64,000 nt of DNA from Flaveria trinervia (GCA_025506515.1 CM046442.1:15181687-15245686), one strand, 5' to 3'. Numbered from the stretch's first letter, positions 21,540 to 35,015 are shown. Program-made: numbers and translations. The notes: generated by a model not told the origin, from the sequence alone.

Positions 21540-23431
21540 CACTACAAGAATTTCATCCTATCGCGACTAGACCTATGACGACGACACGGTTTCGTCGTTA
21601 TAGGTCACCCTATCGCGACGACATGTCGTCTATCATAGGGGTGATTTGATTTTTGGCTACTGCATAGCTATAGCGACGCTCTTTTGTCGTCTTAGGGCGC
21701 AATCTATCGTGACGACACAAAAGTCGTCATCATGTTTTGTTGCTACAGGTAACTTTATTTTATTTTTGATTTATTTTAAATGACACAAAATGTTTGTTTT
21801 ACCTATCGCGACAACATGTCATCGTGATAGGTAAAAAACAAATTTTTTTTCCCTCTAAATAAATTGGAGGCAAATAAACCCGCGTTTTATGAAGTATCTA
21901 TGGCGAGTCGTCGCCATAGGTAAAAACCAATTTTTATCTTTTTTTTCCCTCTAAATAAATTGGAGGGAAATAAGCCCGCCTTTTATGAAACATATATGGC
22001 GACGATATGTTGTCGCCATAAGATGTTTAATTTTTTTAATAATTAAATATTAATACACATAATAATTATAATTATTAATATTAGTATTAATAATAATTTA
22101 TGTACATATCATTGCTATTATTATAAGTTTTACTATAATTATAAGTCATTATAATAATATTAACAAATCTTGTATTTTTTAGTTATAATTATAACTTATA
22201 TCAGTTAGAATAAAATATATTCGGTTATGATAGTTAGTTTTGATTAAATGCGTTATAGATTAAATCCAATTATCATTATCGATGTTAAATTATATATGTT
22301 GATGGTAATTTGTGGGAATATTAGTTTATTAATTGTAGTTTAAGTTTATTTCTGCTTAATTATCAGAATGAATTTCAAACAATACAAAATATGTTTGGTT
22401 ATGATGATAGCTTTAATTATATTTGTCATATGTTAGTTATGATCCAATTATTTTCATTTGTATTCAATTAGACCCTATGATATCATCAATCAAATTCAAA
22501 AAAGATCAAATATATTCGGTGATGATGATTAGGTTCGATCAAATACATTAAAGATTAGCTATGATTGAATTACGATGATTAGTGTTAAATACAAATAGTT
22601 TAGGTTATGATGGTTGGGGTCGATTACATTCATCACAAGTTAACTATGATCTAATTATGATCATTTGTGTTAAATTAAACACAATCTTGGTAATTTGAAT
22701 GAAATTATCCTTAGTAATGGTAACTTAAGTTTGTTTATGCTTAGATATCATCAATGAGTATGAAAAAAAGTCAAATATGTTTGATTATGATAATTAGGGT
22801 CGATTTCATACGTCAAGTGCTAGCTATGATCCAATTATGATCATTGGTGTTGAATTACACATATTGATAATAATTTATAGAAAATTAGGCATACTCCTGG
22901 TAAATTAAGTTTGTTTATTCTTAATTATCATCAAAGAGTGTCAAAAAATCTCAAACATGATCGGTTATGATAATTAAGGTTGATTATATGTGTCAAAGAT
23001 TAGGTAAGACAAATAAGTATTATTATATATATGGTAATATGTTTATAATAGTAGTAATAATAATAATCATAATCATAACTATAATGACAGTAGTTATTAT
23101 AAAAATAAAAATAATAATAGTAATAGTAACAACAACAACAACAATAATAATAATAATAAAATAGTAACCATCATAATACTAAATATAATACCATACTACT
23201 AATAATAATATAACAATATCTTTAATAACTACATTATTATAAATAATAAAAAATATAAAATATCAGAAAACACCCTATGGCGATGACATGTCGTCGTCAC
23301 AGGTGTTCCATGTCGTCACCATAGATATTTCATATGCCGTGTGATTATCCCGCCATTAATTTGGAAAAAAATTAAAAAAAAACCCTATGGCGACGACATG
23401 TCGTCACCATAGGGTGCAGTATCTTTTAAAT
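21540..23431 (+). mobile_element. Non-autonomous CACTA-like element with palindromic subterminal repeats
   Basis: The left end CACTACAAGAATTTC is a typical CACTA terminus. Within 21560-22025, and again at 23275-23420, there are repeated copies of CTATGGCGACGACATGTCGTCGCCATAGG-like units, each nearly palindromic, which is the layout of transposase-binding subterminal repeats. The middle (22025-23270) is AT-rich with no coding signal. The expected right end CTTGTAGTG was not found: the sequence is interrupted at 23432 by a solo LTR and does not obviously resume at 26007. Confidence 0.65.
23035..23165. repeat. Mixed AAT/ATC/AAC trinucleotide microsatellite
   Basis: Irregular trinucleotide repeats (AATAAT, ATCATA, AACAAC, ATAATA) over about 130 bp inside the non-autonomous CACTA-like element. 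Confidence 0.8.
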
Positions 23432-26006
23432 CCGGGTGTGACATCCGCCACCACAATGTCCGTCAATTAATGTGGTTTCCGTTAACTTTTCTTTGATCGT
23501 TCATTCCTCCTCCATATAAACTATTCGTGTGGATATTATACTTGCTTTATCATCTTTATGCTTGTGCTCTCATCGTAAACGCATGCCATCTTCAAAACTT
23601 TTACAATTTTCATTATCGTTATCACTAAATATACCGATTTTTATATAATATATTGTCATTAATAAAACTATTTTTAAATTAACAATGTCATTAAATACAT
23701 TTTTACCATTAACATAATTAGCCTATTAAATTCGTTTTCAACCGAAACAAATTTGGGAACTCGGGGGCTAAGTGCAGGGACCAAACGTGACATTTTGCCA
23801 AACTAGGGCTGGGTATATATACCCATATTTCATCCCTAACCTCATTTACTCCATCTTCTTCTTCATCTTCTTCTTCTCCACTTTTCTCCTCCTCCTTGCA
23901 CCAAACCGCCCATTTTCTTCGCATTTTCACCGGCAAGACCTCGGCTACTGCTGAGTCTACTCCTTTCTTGCAGGTAGACGATCTTGGTTGTCTCTTTTCT
24001 TGCTCGTTTTTCTGCTGTCCAATTAGGGTTTCAGGTGCTCGGGGCCAACCCGAGCACATGAGGTCGTGTGGGTGCGTGTGATGTCTTTCTGCGTGTTTTT
24101 CTTGTTTGGGTGTGTGCAAAATGTGTTTCTGGAAGTCCTTGTGGTGTAAATCTCGTGCACGGGGCAGCCGAAGGCTGCTCTGCACTTCTGCAGTCACGAA
24201 TCTGCTGTTTGGGCGACTGGGTCGATCATGCGACTAAGCCGTGCGACTGGGTGAGTCATGCGATTGAGTCGTGCGATTGAGTCAATGCGGATGAATGATG
24301 TGTGCGATTGAGTTAATGTGGATGAATGATGTGTGCGATTGAGTCAATATGGATGAATGTGTGCAATTGTGCGTGTATCGCACGACTGAATGCCAATCGC
24401 ACGATTGGAGGTTCAGTCATACGAATGAAGCTGATTCGTACGAATGATGGTTGATTCGTGCATATGGGTGTTGAATCGTGCGATTGGGTGTTGTGTGGTA
24501 CGACTGAATGCTGAGTCGCACAAATGAAGGTTCAATCGTACGAATGAAGATGATTCGTACGAATGAGAGTTGATTCATGCGGATGGAGTGTTGAGTCGTG
24601 CGTCTAGTCCTGTCGTGCGACTGAAGTTGATGTGTGTCAATTCCTTCTTGTGTGTGGTGTGTGTATGACGTGTGATGTTAAGGTGACATCGACACGGTTA
24701 CCATTACTAATGACAATATTAAACTTAACCCTATAAAACTTACTAATGTATTCCCAAATCAAATCAATGTTAACCTTTTCACAATAATCGAGAACTGAAT
24801 TATGACCACTAATATTTACCAAATATTTCCCTAATAACGATGGAACTTTTACACAAATATCATCGGCAATGGCGACGATTTCTAGTACTTGGATCTACAT
24901 AAGATCAAATACGCATGTCTGCTTGTGTGTGTTACACGTGACCGAATCGATACAACCCGAACCGACCGAACGTTGCTATTTACTTTATACATATTAGTAA
25001 TGCTTAACAATAATTGTCAATAGGTGTTTGACCGTTCATTGCATACAACATTTGGAAACTTTGATCATTCATACTTACCACTTAACAAGTGAGTTTCGTG
25101 GCCCCTTTTTACAATTATACAACATTTCAATCATTTACAAACATAGGGGAAAAGTATGCTCACTCATTTTCTATGCTGTACAATTTATATACAGTTTATA
25201 TACAATTTACATACTTGGAATCAACGTGTTACTGTATTGTGAGTACTTATCTGATACATGCTTGAGTTCGCCGTGTGGTACTTTCTTTACAACCATTTAA
25301 TTCCGGTGTTGGAACCGACAGATAGGTATTGGTAGTACTATTAGGTTGACACCCCCACCCTTGTTTGTTGGTATACTAGTTGGTACCAACAATGGCCAGG
25401 AACGGGCCCTTGGGTGAATATATTCCAACAAGATTCTGTGTGTACGTCATTAGGTTTGGTTGTAAAGCTCATTGTCATGTGATTTTGCTTACTTAGAATT
25501 GTATTCATGGTATTCCACAACAATTACTATACAGGATCATTTACTTATTTACTACTTAAACCTGCGACCTCACCAACAATTTTGTTGACCATTTTGAGCA
25601 TAACTTTTCAGGTGACAATGCTAATTGAAGATCTAGGTGTGCTACCTTAGTGGAGACCCTAGGATGAATTTTTGAGACTAAACATACTTGACAACCATTC
25701 TTTTTGGAATATTGTTGTAGTCTGATTAAACAATATCATTCTTTTGTTACTTGTTCCCGGGTTGTGAGAATTATAATACAATGCTATCTTCATTTGATTA
25801 TGGGAATCATTTAACATGTTATGCTTATGGCTATGTTGTCGTGAATATTGACTAAACACGAAACAAGTCTCCTTTGTGTCAGGTGTCGTCATGACACGTT
25901 TTTTTATCATTATTTATATTGCATCTCTATTGTTTACCATGTGTTATGACGATCCCGTCTCGTTACATCCCCGTGTTTCCGCTTTCTGCGGGGGTGTGAC
26001 ACCGGG
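23432..26006 (+). mobile_element. Solo LTR (2.57 kb) with CCGGG target duplication
   Basis: The LTR runs from TGTGACATCC (23437) to GGGGTGTGACA (26001). Direct repeats CCGGG flank it exactly at 23432-23436 and 26002-26006, the 5-bp duplication expected for LTR elements. No internal sequence is present, so it is a product of LTR-LTR recombination. An array of GCGACTG-like units occupies 24215-24620. The segment near 25331-25470 is similar to 45131-45290 in the decayed LTR at 43229. Confidence 0.9.
24215..24620 (+). repeat. Degenerate TCGTGCGACTGA-type repeat array
   Basis: More than 20 irregular units such as CATGCGACTAAGC, GTGCGATTGAGT, TCGTACGAATGA, TCGTGCGATTGGGTG. The unit is about 13-25 bp with a core of GTGCGA(C/T)TGA, in the first half of the solo LTR. 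Confidence 0.8.
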
Positions 26007-27132
26007 ATACAACATTGTCATTTTCACTTTCCCAAACCCAAATCCCACCCACCAGCAGCCTTTATCTCTAATGAAAATTACCAAAATCCATCCACCACCA
26101 TCATTTCTAGCCGCCACCATCGTTCCTAGCCGCTACCACCACCACTTCCATCACCCCATTACACCTCCCATCGCATCCTACCAAGAATGAATCATCTTTA
26201 GGTTGCACCACCACCATTGTTCCTACCACCATGACTACCACTCCTACCACCACCTCCGTTCATGTCTCTCTAGGTTGTTGTATCATTATCTTACCACCAT
26301 CGTCACCGACAACATCTCATTATTATCATTTTTATTAAGGTTTTAAGGTGTGTATATTGCCTATTTCATTAGTTATTTAAATATTTTGATTTGGTTCTTG
26401 TTTAGTAGAATGAAATGATAATATGTTGATCTATTTAATTTCTGGTTTGATTTTGTTCTTGTTTTGATTTGGTTAATGATATGCTTTAAGTTATGTATGT
26501 ATGTATGCACAATATGTGATGAAAGTATTAGAGTTTGATTTGGTTATTAGTTTAATTAATAAACAGGTGATGAAATTGAATATGTGTGCTAGTTGATTTT
26601 TGTGTTAGAACTTAAAGGTATATATGTTACATTCTTTTGTTAATTAGTTAAAATATTAAGTTAAATTATGTTTATAGATTATTTATATTGTTAGAATTAT
26701 ATAAATGTTTGATTTGGTTATTGGTTTGAGTTGATAAAATGATATGATGAATTATGTTTTGTAACTTGTTTTAGGATTAATGGTAATTAATTTAAAATTG
26801 TTATCTTTTATAGACTTAATGATGACGAAGATGATCATGATGACAAAGACGATCAAGACGAAGAAGATGATCAAGATGACGTAAATTAGATGTTGTGTGT
26901 TTTGTAAGAAAAAAAATGTTTACGTTGGTTATACAACAAAATTCACACATTATTACAACCTACAACTTATACTGATGATATTCAAGAACTAAAACAGACA
27001 AACAAAAACACTAATATTAAAAACATGTAGTGATATTAATGCTCATAACATACATGTTGTCACATTATATGTGACGCAAAATCAAGAATTAAAGACTTAC
27101 TACATCACATAATAAAATTTGTATTAAAGGAA
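26007..27132. other. Unassigned stretch between two solo LTRs
   Basis: The first 250 bp are C-rich with CCACCACCATC repeats resembling the C-rich block of LTR A, then AT-rich DNA. At 26818-26890 a short frame encodes an acidic Asp/Glu run followed by a stop; with nothing upstream to support it I do not call a gene. Confidence 0.5.
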
Positions 27133-27339
27133 ATGAATGTAACGCCCAGAATAAAATCGAAACGAGCCAATTAATAATAATGGGTTTAGTCGGGATTATT
27201 TGAAGAAAATAAGTGAGAAATGGATTATGCACCGAGTAGACCTTGCGGGTTATGTGTTCAGTGAGTTTAAGGTCCCGGGAACGCCCAGTATATATATAAA
27301 CATATCAGCTTGAGGCACTCTCATTTGCAACTCAACACC

Positions 27340-28200
27340 CACTACAAGAAAAATGACTATTAGGAACTAAGTTATTGTAGACTGATTTATCAGTCTCAAA
27401 TACATACTATCGAAGACTAATTTATCAGTTACAAATGTATTTTGAGACTAAATTTTGTATGCTTAATGTAAGTAACTGATAATCAGTCCCCAAAACTAGG
27501 ACAACCTATTGAATACTAAATATCAGTCTCAAATACACATAAACAACTAGAGTTTATGGAGGAAAGTTTGATGATAACTGAATTTCAGTCCCAAATAAGA
27601 TATCTAAATGGTGTTATTATTTGAGTAACTGATAATCAATCTCTAATAAATAGGGATATATTAAACACTAAAAATTAGTTCTTAATATTCAAAATGCATA
27701 TTGAATTAGGGACTGAAATTTAGTTCCTAATGATTTTTGCATTAGAAAATGATTAATAATTGATTTACAATCTCTAATAATTTTATGTGGATTATGTTAT
27801 TGTAAGAAATGTATTGAATACTGGAAATCAATCGTAAACAAACTATAATTGTAGTTATTTGGAACTGATATCTAGTTTGTAAAGATTTTAGATGTAATAA
27901 TTAGGATTGATATCTAGACTTTAATAAATAAAATAAATTTACTTTTGAGAATATATTAGAGACTACAAATCAGTTATTGAATATTCATATTGTAAATTGA
28001 ATCGAGGATTGAATTTCAATCCAGAATGACTTTCTCATATAAATAATGATTAAAGAATGATTTATGTATATAATAATACGACACAACTTATGTAATATTA
28101 AATAAGGTATCGAAGATTAGAATTCTGTCTTAAATATGTTATGAGTGTCTTTATTTAAAACAAATATTAAGTCTCTAAAGAGTTGTTTACATGTAATAAA
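27340..28200. repeat. Left subterminal repeats of the CACTA element
   Basis: Repeated units with GACTGATTTATCAGTCTC, ACTGATAATCAGTCCC and GACTGAAATTTAGTTCC, in both orientations, crowd the first 700-850 bp. In this superfamily such units bind the TNPA-type protein; the binding role here is inferred. Confidence 0.8.
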
Positions 28201-28207
28201 TAAGAAG

Positions 28208-29440
28208 TAATATTCCAACTCCAACAAAGAAAACACATTTAAGTATTTTTAAAAAACATAGTATAGATTACAAATTAGTTACTAAAATTCCTAAAGCAAG
28301 TCGAAACAAAGGCTGATTTTCAATTTGGAAATACTTTTGTGTAGAAAACTAATAATTATCGAATCATATTCTATAATAATATGATCCAAATTATACAATT
28401 ATAAAAAAGGTATTGAAAACTAAAAATCAGTCTTTAAAGTTAAAGTATTTCAAAACAAAAAAAAGATGATAAACTAATGGAAGACTATTTATGAAACTTG
28501 TACGCTGCTATTAATTACTGAAACAAAGAAATATAATATACACCTTTCAAATCAGTAGTTTTGTTCAATTGATATATGCGTCAATATAAGTTTAGCATAA
28601 TACATAATAGTCTAAGTCAATCCAACAAAATAATACAAAAATAAGTTCAAAAGTACAACAAATACAAAAAAACTCATTATCATCCAAACCAATTTGCAAC
28701 AGCATCACATCAGCAATCTTTTATGCCCAAATATCACAAGCCTCTATAATAAGTTCTTCTAAAATTCAGCATTATCACAAATCTGAAACACATATTATAA
28801 CCGGGTTAGCTAAATTCATTAAATACAATGGTTAAAATTTAGAAACATTCACCATATATAGTTTTTAACTATCATGCATAGCAGGTCATGTTCATATCAA
28901 CTTGTAAATTACTTACGAGCATACTTGTAAAAAACAAATTGGCTCGGGCACGATGTCACATTTGGATAGGTTCGGGTAGGACGTGTCGATTAGAAAAACA
29001 TATTAGGATTGGTTTAGGTCGAGTCAGGTTGATTATATATATGCATAAAATAAGTTCAAAAATCAACAAGAACACTAAATAAGAATAAATATTTTGACTT
29101 CAACAAAGAAAACGCATTTAACTATTTCTAAAAAATAGTATAAATCACGTATTAGTTACTAATATTATTAAAGCAAATCAAAGCAAAGGCTGACTTTCAA
29201 TTTGAAAAGACTTGTATAGAAAACTAACTAATGATCGATTCATATTCTCAAATAATATGAACCAATTATACAATTATAAAATAATGTATTGAAAATTGAA
29301 AATCAGTGTCTAAAGTTGAAGTATTTCAAGACAAAAAATGAAAAACCAAACTATTTATGAAACATGTACACTACTATTAATTATCAATCAAAGAATATAA
29401 TATACACATTTCAAATCAATAGTTTGTTCAATTAAAAATA
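28208..29440. repeat. Direct duplication of about 350 bp inside the CACTA element
   Basis: Segment 28208-28570 recurs as 29088-29440 with many substitutions and small indels. Shared landmarks are CAACAAAGAAAAC, AAAGGCTGA(T/C)TTTCAATTTG, TATACAATTATAAAA and ATATAATATACAC. The 500 bp between holds no gene, only a GGGT-rich patch at 28940-29030. Confidence 0.75.
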
Positions 29441-29633
29441 ACTCGCATGCCCAAGCCATTGAATCAAATCCAAACCAGAATCGAGTGCAACCTATCTTCA
29501 CATTTACCTGCCACCATTTTATCCAAAGTGAATGTTTGAATAATGTTAAATAATTTTGTTAATACATGTATGTTAGAAGTAGTATTTGAGAAATTATATA
29601 ATTAAAAATTTACAAAATATAAAGACTTTGACC

Positions 29634-32600
29634 TTACAAATCATCATCGTCTAAATCAACATCTTCATTATTTTTGGATTTATCAGTGTCTGAATCATCC
29701 AGATTAATCTCTAAACCAAAATCTTCCATACTGTGATCAGAATCATCTATCTCGTCATCAATAAAATCATCTACAATATCATCCAAACCCTGAACATCAA
29801 CATTTTCAATAATATTTTCAGTAATATCTTCACGAACAAGGTTGAAATCTTCTAACAAATCTTCTGAACTCTTGTCTTCCGGAATATCCCAAAGGTGTCT
29901 GTGAGTTATTCTTTCAATGATTTTCCAATCTGAATTTGGCTTAAGTGGATCATTTATATAAAACACTTGTTTAGCCTGGTTTGCAAAAATAAAAAGATCT
30001 TCCTTATAAGCATTCCAGGAAGTGTCTATGCTTATGAAATGAGGTTCGAATATGATGTGTTTTCTACGAAGATCTGTGTCAAACCATGTGCATTTAAATA
30101 AAATAACACGATAATCTCGTATGAATGACAATTCAATCACTTCGTCAAGATATCCATAATAATCATCTTCAACATCATTGTGAACGCCAGGAACTGTTAC
30201 TCCACAATTTTATGTTTGCCTACAATCATCTCTTGACTTAACTATAAATTTAACCCCATTCACTATATATCCTTTGTGATATAACACTCGATTATCAGGA
30301 AGGGAAGACAATGCATATAACTCCTCATTAATTTGAGATGGATTTAACGTATACATTTCTCGAATCTGTTCTCAATTTTAAACATAATAATCATGTTATT
30401 AGAGAGAAATGCAGTTTCATAAATTAAAGCAAGTAGAATAGGGTGTAATTATTACCCGTTTCGCAAACCAATCCGGGAATGTAGACCGTTGTATCTCGAA
30501 AAAATCTGAAGTTTCAGGATGTTGACTTTGTAACAACCGTAAGTGTTCTCTGTGACATGTGGATAAAATATAAATTTATTAACATTTAACATTTTATATT
30601 ATTCACAAACAAAGATAGAAAAGGACTTACTCTATGTATGGTTGAATCTCTTGACAATTATTAAATATAAACCATATCGCTCTCTTCATAAGATTACTAG
30701 GAAGGATACGAACTTCTTTCCTCCCAATGCCTCGGCCACTCAATCTGAAAATATCTAACACGTAGTTTAGAGCGTCAATATAAATTTTATCATCGTTTCT
30801 ATCACGTTTGTCCAACTTTGACTCAACACCTCGTAAATAGTGTGAACAAAATGTTATAGCTTCTTCAACAATATAACCTTCTGCTATCGAGCCTTCAGGT
30901 TTAGCTTTGTTTCTAACATATTTCTTTAAATGGCCAAGGTATCTTTCAATCAGATACATCCATCTTGATTGCACGGGTCCTCCTAATATTGCCTCTTCAG
31001 GAAGATGAACACATAAGTGCACCATAATTGTAAAAAATGATGGAGGAAATATTCGTTCAAGCTTGCACAAAATATTAACTATCTCTTCTTGTAATGCTTT
31101 CAACTCCCTCATGTGTAATGTGACCTCAGTTAGTTTTTTGAAAAACTGAGACAACTCGACTAATGCATCACGAATTTGTTTGGTAAAAAACGGTCGGATT
31201 GCAATAGGAATTATGCGTTGTATTAAAACATGACAATCATGTGATTTAAGCCCATATACCTTTCCTTGCTCAACAATCACATTTTTAGCTAAATTTCCAA
31301 CATACCCATCAAGAAAACGTACAGACTTAAGTAGGTTACAAAATTGTTTTCTCTCATTTTGGGTTAAAACATACATCGCATGTGGTTTAACCCAATGGTC
31401 ATTCTTCCGCACCAAGTGAAGTTCCTTTCGTATGTTCATATATTCCAAATCTAGTCGAGCTTTGTCAGTGTCTTTTGTCTTTCCTTCTATATTTAACAAG
31501 GTTCCTAACACGTTCTCACACACATTCTTTTCAACATGCATCACGTCTATGTTATGACGAATCAACAACTTAGGCCGGTACGAGAGTTCAAAGAAGATGC
31601 TTTTCTTTGACCAGTTTAAATCATGTGGGTCGCGTTTTCTTTTTTTCCTGCCATGAGACGTATGTTTTCCATGATGATGTATAATGAGATGTTTCAATTG
31701 ACGTAAGCAATCATCTCCGTTGAAAACTTTAGGTGCAAGCCTAGTCTCTCTCTGGCCATTAAAATCTGGTGATTTCCTCCAAGGGTGATCGAGTGGGAGA
31801 AATCGCCTATGACCTACATATGCTATTCTATCTCGTATACGAATACTGCTAGCATCTTCATTGCACATCGGACATGCCTTGTATCCACTCGTGCTCCATC
31901 CAGATAGGTAACCATATGCAGGAAAATCATTAATTGTCCATAGAAGTGCGGCACGCATGTTGAACATCTGTTTTGATTCGCAATCATATGTTTCAACACC
32001 CTTATCCCATAAAAGTTTCAACTCATCTATGAGTGGACACAAAAATACATCTATATCCTTTCCTGGTGAATCTCTTCCAGGAATTAGCAATGTCAACATA
32101 AATGAAGCATCAACCATAGATTTCCAAGGAGGCATATTATATGGTATGAGCACAACAGGCCACATACTATAAGAGAGACTCATTGCCCCAAAAGGATTAA
32201 AACCATCACTTGCAAGCCCTAGACGAACATTTCTAGGATCATTTGCAAAATCAGGAAACGTTGTATCAAAGTGTTTCCAAGCCTTTCCGTCTGCCGGATG
32301 CCTTAAAACTCCCTCTTCTTTGGTTCTTTGTCGATCGTGCCACAACATTTCCGTAGATGTATGTCTTGAAGCATATAAACGCTTAAGTCTACTTGTGATG
32401 GGAAAGTAACGCAAGACTTTTACCGGTTTCTTTTTCCCTTTGCTGGTTTCTTCATAACGACTAGTGTTACATACCGGACAATTTTGTAATCCTGCATTTT
32501 CTTTCCAAAATAATGCACAATCATGTTTACAAGCATGGATAGATTCGTATCCCAGTCCAAGAGTACTTAAGTATTTTTTCGCCTCATAATGGTTCTTCGG

Positions 32601-33173
32601 CAAGTTTGCGTTCTTGAAAGCCCGACTAAATAAATTTAAAATCATATCCATTGACACATTTGTCATTTTACATGTTACCTTCACGTTCATTAACTCCAAT
32701 AAAAATCCTAATATAGAAAACTCTTCACACCCTGGGTATAAAGGCTTTTCCATATCGACAAATAACTTCTCCACATTTGGGTTACTACGTTTATCAGCAC
32801 CATCATTAATATTTCCAGATTCGGCTTCATTGCCCATAGGAAAAGCATCATCAAGTAACTCATCGACACCGTCATTTGATTCGTCTTCACTTCCTCCGCC
32901 CTCACTATTTGTTTCGTCTGTTTCATAACCCGGTAGATGTTCACCATGATATACCCATACATTGTATGTCGGTTCAAAACCATTATGTATGATATGAGTA
33001 GCAACAACACTAGGAATATGTCTTCTTGCATTGCCACAATTTCTACAAGGACAATGTATCTGACCTTCACTATCAATGTATGTTTCACCCCTTTTCGCAA
33101 AAGCAAACGCTCCTTTAATGAACGTTGGATCTACCTTATTAGTGATTTTAGTCCAACTTTTATCCAAAGTCAT
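29634..33173 (-). pseudogene. TNP2-type CACTA transposase, one premature stop
   Basis: Three exons on the minus strand: 33173-30631, 30549-30456 and 30365-29634, with GT-AG introns (donors GTAAGT and GTAATA). The spliced frame is 1,122 codons. It starts with a transposase-associated domain (residues 1-80, HCPCRNC motif), continues with a zinc-like PVCN motif and the transposase_21 domain (GLASDGFNPFG, IPGRDSPGKDIDVFLCPLIDEL, ACPMCNEDAS), then a DUF4218-like region (PSFFTIMVHLCVHLPEE, GPVQSRWMY, IERYLGHLK) and, in exon 3, a DUF4216-like region with a very acidic tail. One TAA at 30210-30212 interrupts exon 3 in a segment where these proteins usually have Gln before Asn. Otherwise the frame is clean, so decay is recent or this is a truncated but partly working protein of about 930 residues. 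Confidence 0.92.
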
Positions 33174-33934
33174 TATGAAATCCTGAAATGGTTGTATAGT
33201 GACGAGGCAAATAATAGATTATGCATTGAATAAATTTTAACATGTCTAAGACTAAAAGAACACAATAAATTAAGGTCATACCCTATTATAGTTGAACATT
33301 AAGCTAGTTTTTCTTAAGATGAAAGTTGTAGAGACAGAAAGGAAAACACACAACCTACAAACAATAAAAAGGGTCTAAGATAACATTAAGCATTAATAAT
33401 CCACAACAACAATGACCCTTCACCCACTATTTACAAAAACTAAAATTTAAGTTGGCTCAATTTAAGTTTTCACATCTAGAATAAAGCCTATGTCCTTCAA
33501 TGAACTAATGAAGAAATCTACTCTGTAATTCTTCAAATTAAACAAGTATGAGTTATTCGAAACAAAATTAACTCAACTACTCAATAAAACTAACTTAAAA
33601 AAGTTACCTTGCAACTTCAATGCGTGAAAGCTAACCAAGATCCAGGGATACAAGTCACACAAACTGACAAACGATTGTCGGTCGCTGCCCAAGTTGATGG
33701 CAGCAAGGCCTGCGGTAGTGGTCGATCGGCGGGGTGTGGTCAGATAGCAAATTGGCAGAATTTGAGGAATTAGACGGCGACGAAAATCAACTTCTTGAGG
33801 AATTGGACGGCGACGAGGGTTTTTGATAAATAAAAAGAAAAGGAAACAATGAATGCTTAGAGGCAGGGTTTTGGGCAAAGGATTTCTATTTTACATTTAA
33901 ATATTTAAAGATCCATTACAAACCATAACACCAA

Positions 33935-34020
33935 TTTGATCAAAGCTGACTGGTAAGCAATTGATTTAATACATGAGAAGCTTGGGTTCGAGACCCAACC
34001 CGTACACTTTTTTTTAGTTT
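33935..34020 (+). other. tRNA-derived SINE-like fragment
   Basis: An A-box-like GACTGGTAAGCAA is followed after about 35 nt by a perfect B-box-like GGTTCGAGACC and, downstream, a T8 run. This suggests a tRNA-derived SINE piece nested in the CACTA element; no flanking duplication was identified. Confidence 0.35.
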
Positions 34021-34554
34021 ATTTTACATCCTTTAAGAAATCCGAAATTAAAAAAATGTATTGATAAACATAATATAAACCATGTTATTTAAGTTGAGAC
34101 TTTAAACTTTTGAAGAGAATGTAAATGGTTGAATTTTTATATATCACAAATGGAAGTCTAAATTAAACTAGATAAGATATATAAATTTAACTTTTGAATA
34201 CATTAGAGTCATTTGTTTTTTTAGCGGTTTGACTGATCCAACCAATCCAATCATTTTTCCCTTTAAGACGACTGTTTTGATTTTTGGTTCAGTGGTTATA
34301 AACTATTTCTAAATTTTCAGAGAGTTAAAATATATTTAACTTTAAGTTTATTAAAACAATTGCAATTACTAATGACAATGTTTTTAGAACCGGTTCAGAC
34401 GTCGGACCGGACGCCTTACTAATGGCAATGTTTTTAAAATCAGATCGAACAACAATGCGCAAATCACCATTACATACAAAACTAATCTCAAAAGAGTCTG
34501 AGACAAACCCGCATGACAACGCGTGGTCTCAATTTTTAGTTATCAAGTAATCAT

Positions 34555-35015
34555 CAATTTGGACCACTTAAGGATAACTAACGTCAATAACTATTTTATC
34601 TGTATTCGTTTCAAACATAACATTACTTGTAACACATATCCATTAAATGCTATCCGTGATCCAAACACATATGACTTGTTAAGATTAACTAGGGTATATC
34701 GTGAGGATTCGGGTTAATTCGGGTTCATAATATCAACTAGGGTCGCTTAAGGGTAACTAAGGTCAATGACTATTTTATTTGTATTCGTTTCAGTTATAAC
34801 ATGACCCATAAGGCCTGTGGCCCGTCAAGATTAATTAAGGTGAATTAGGAGTATTTAGGTCATACAGGGTTGATATATCGATCATCACAAATTAGGGCCA
34901 CTTAAGGGTAACTAACGTCTATGACTATTTTATTGTATTTGTTTCAAACATAATATGACCTATAAGGTCTATCCACTAAATGCTATCAACAATCCAAACG
35001 CATATGACCCGTTAA
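34555..35015 (+). repeat. Three tandem copies of an approximately 175-bp repeat
   Basis: Copies begin near 34562, 34738 and 34907. Each opens with (A/G)CCACTTAAGG(A/G)TAACTAA(C/G)GTC and continues ATGACTATTTTAT, GTATTCGTTTCA and, in copies 1 and 3, CCATTAAATGCTATC-like text. They are diverged and placed in the region between the two divergent genes. Confidence 0.75.

Noticed and set aside
25876..26190. Open frame of 104 codons
   Set aside because: It spans the end of a solo LTR and its target duplication, so it is a chance frame.
26818..26890. Acidic Asp/Glu-rich C-terminus of a gene
   Set aside because: No upstream exon, domain or splice context could be found.
33935..34020. Functional tRNA gene
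   Set aside because: Only A- and B-box-like elements are present; no cloverleaf with proper acceptor stem could be built by eye.
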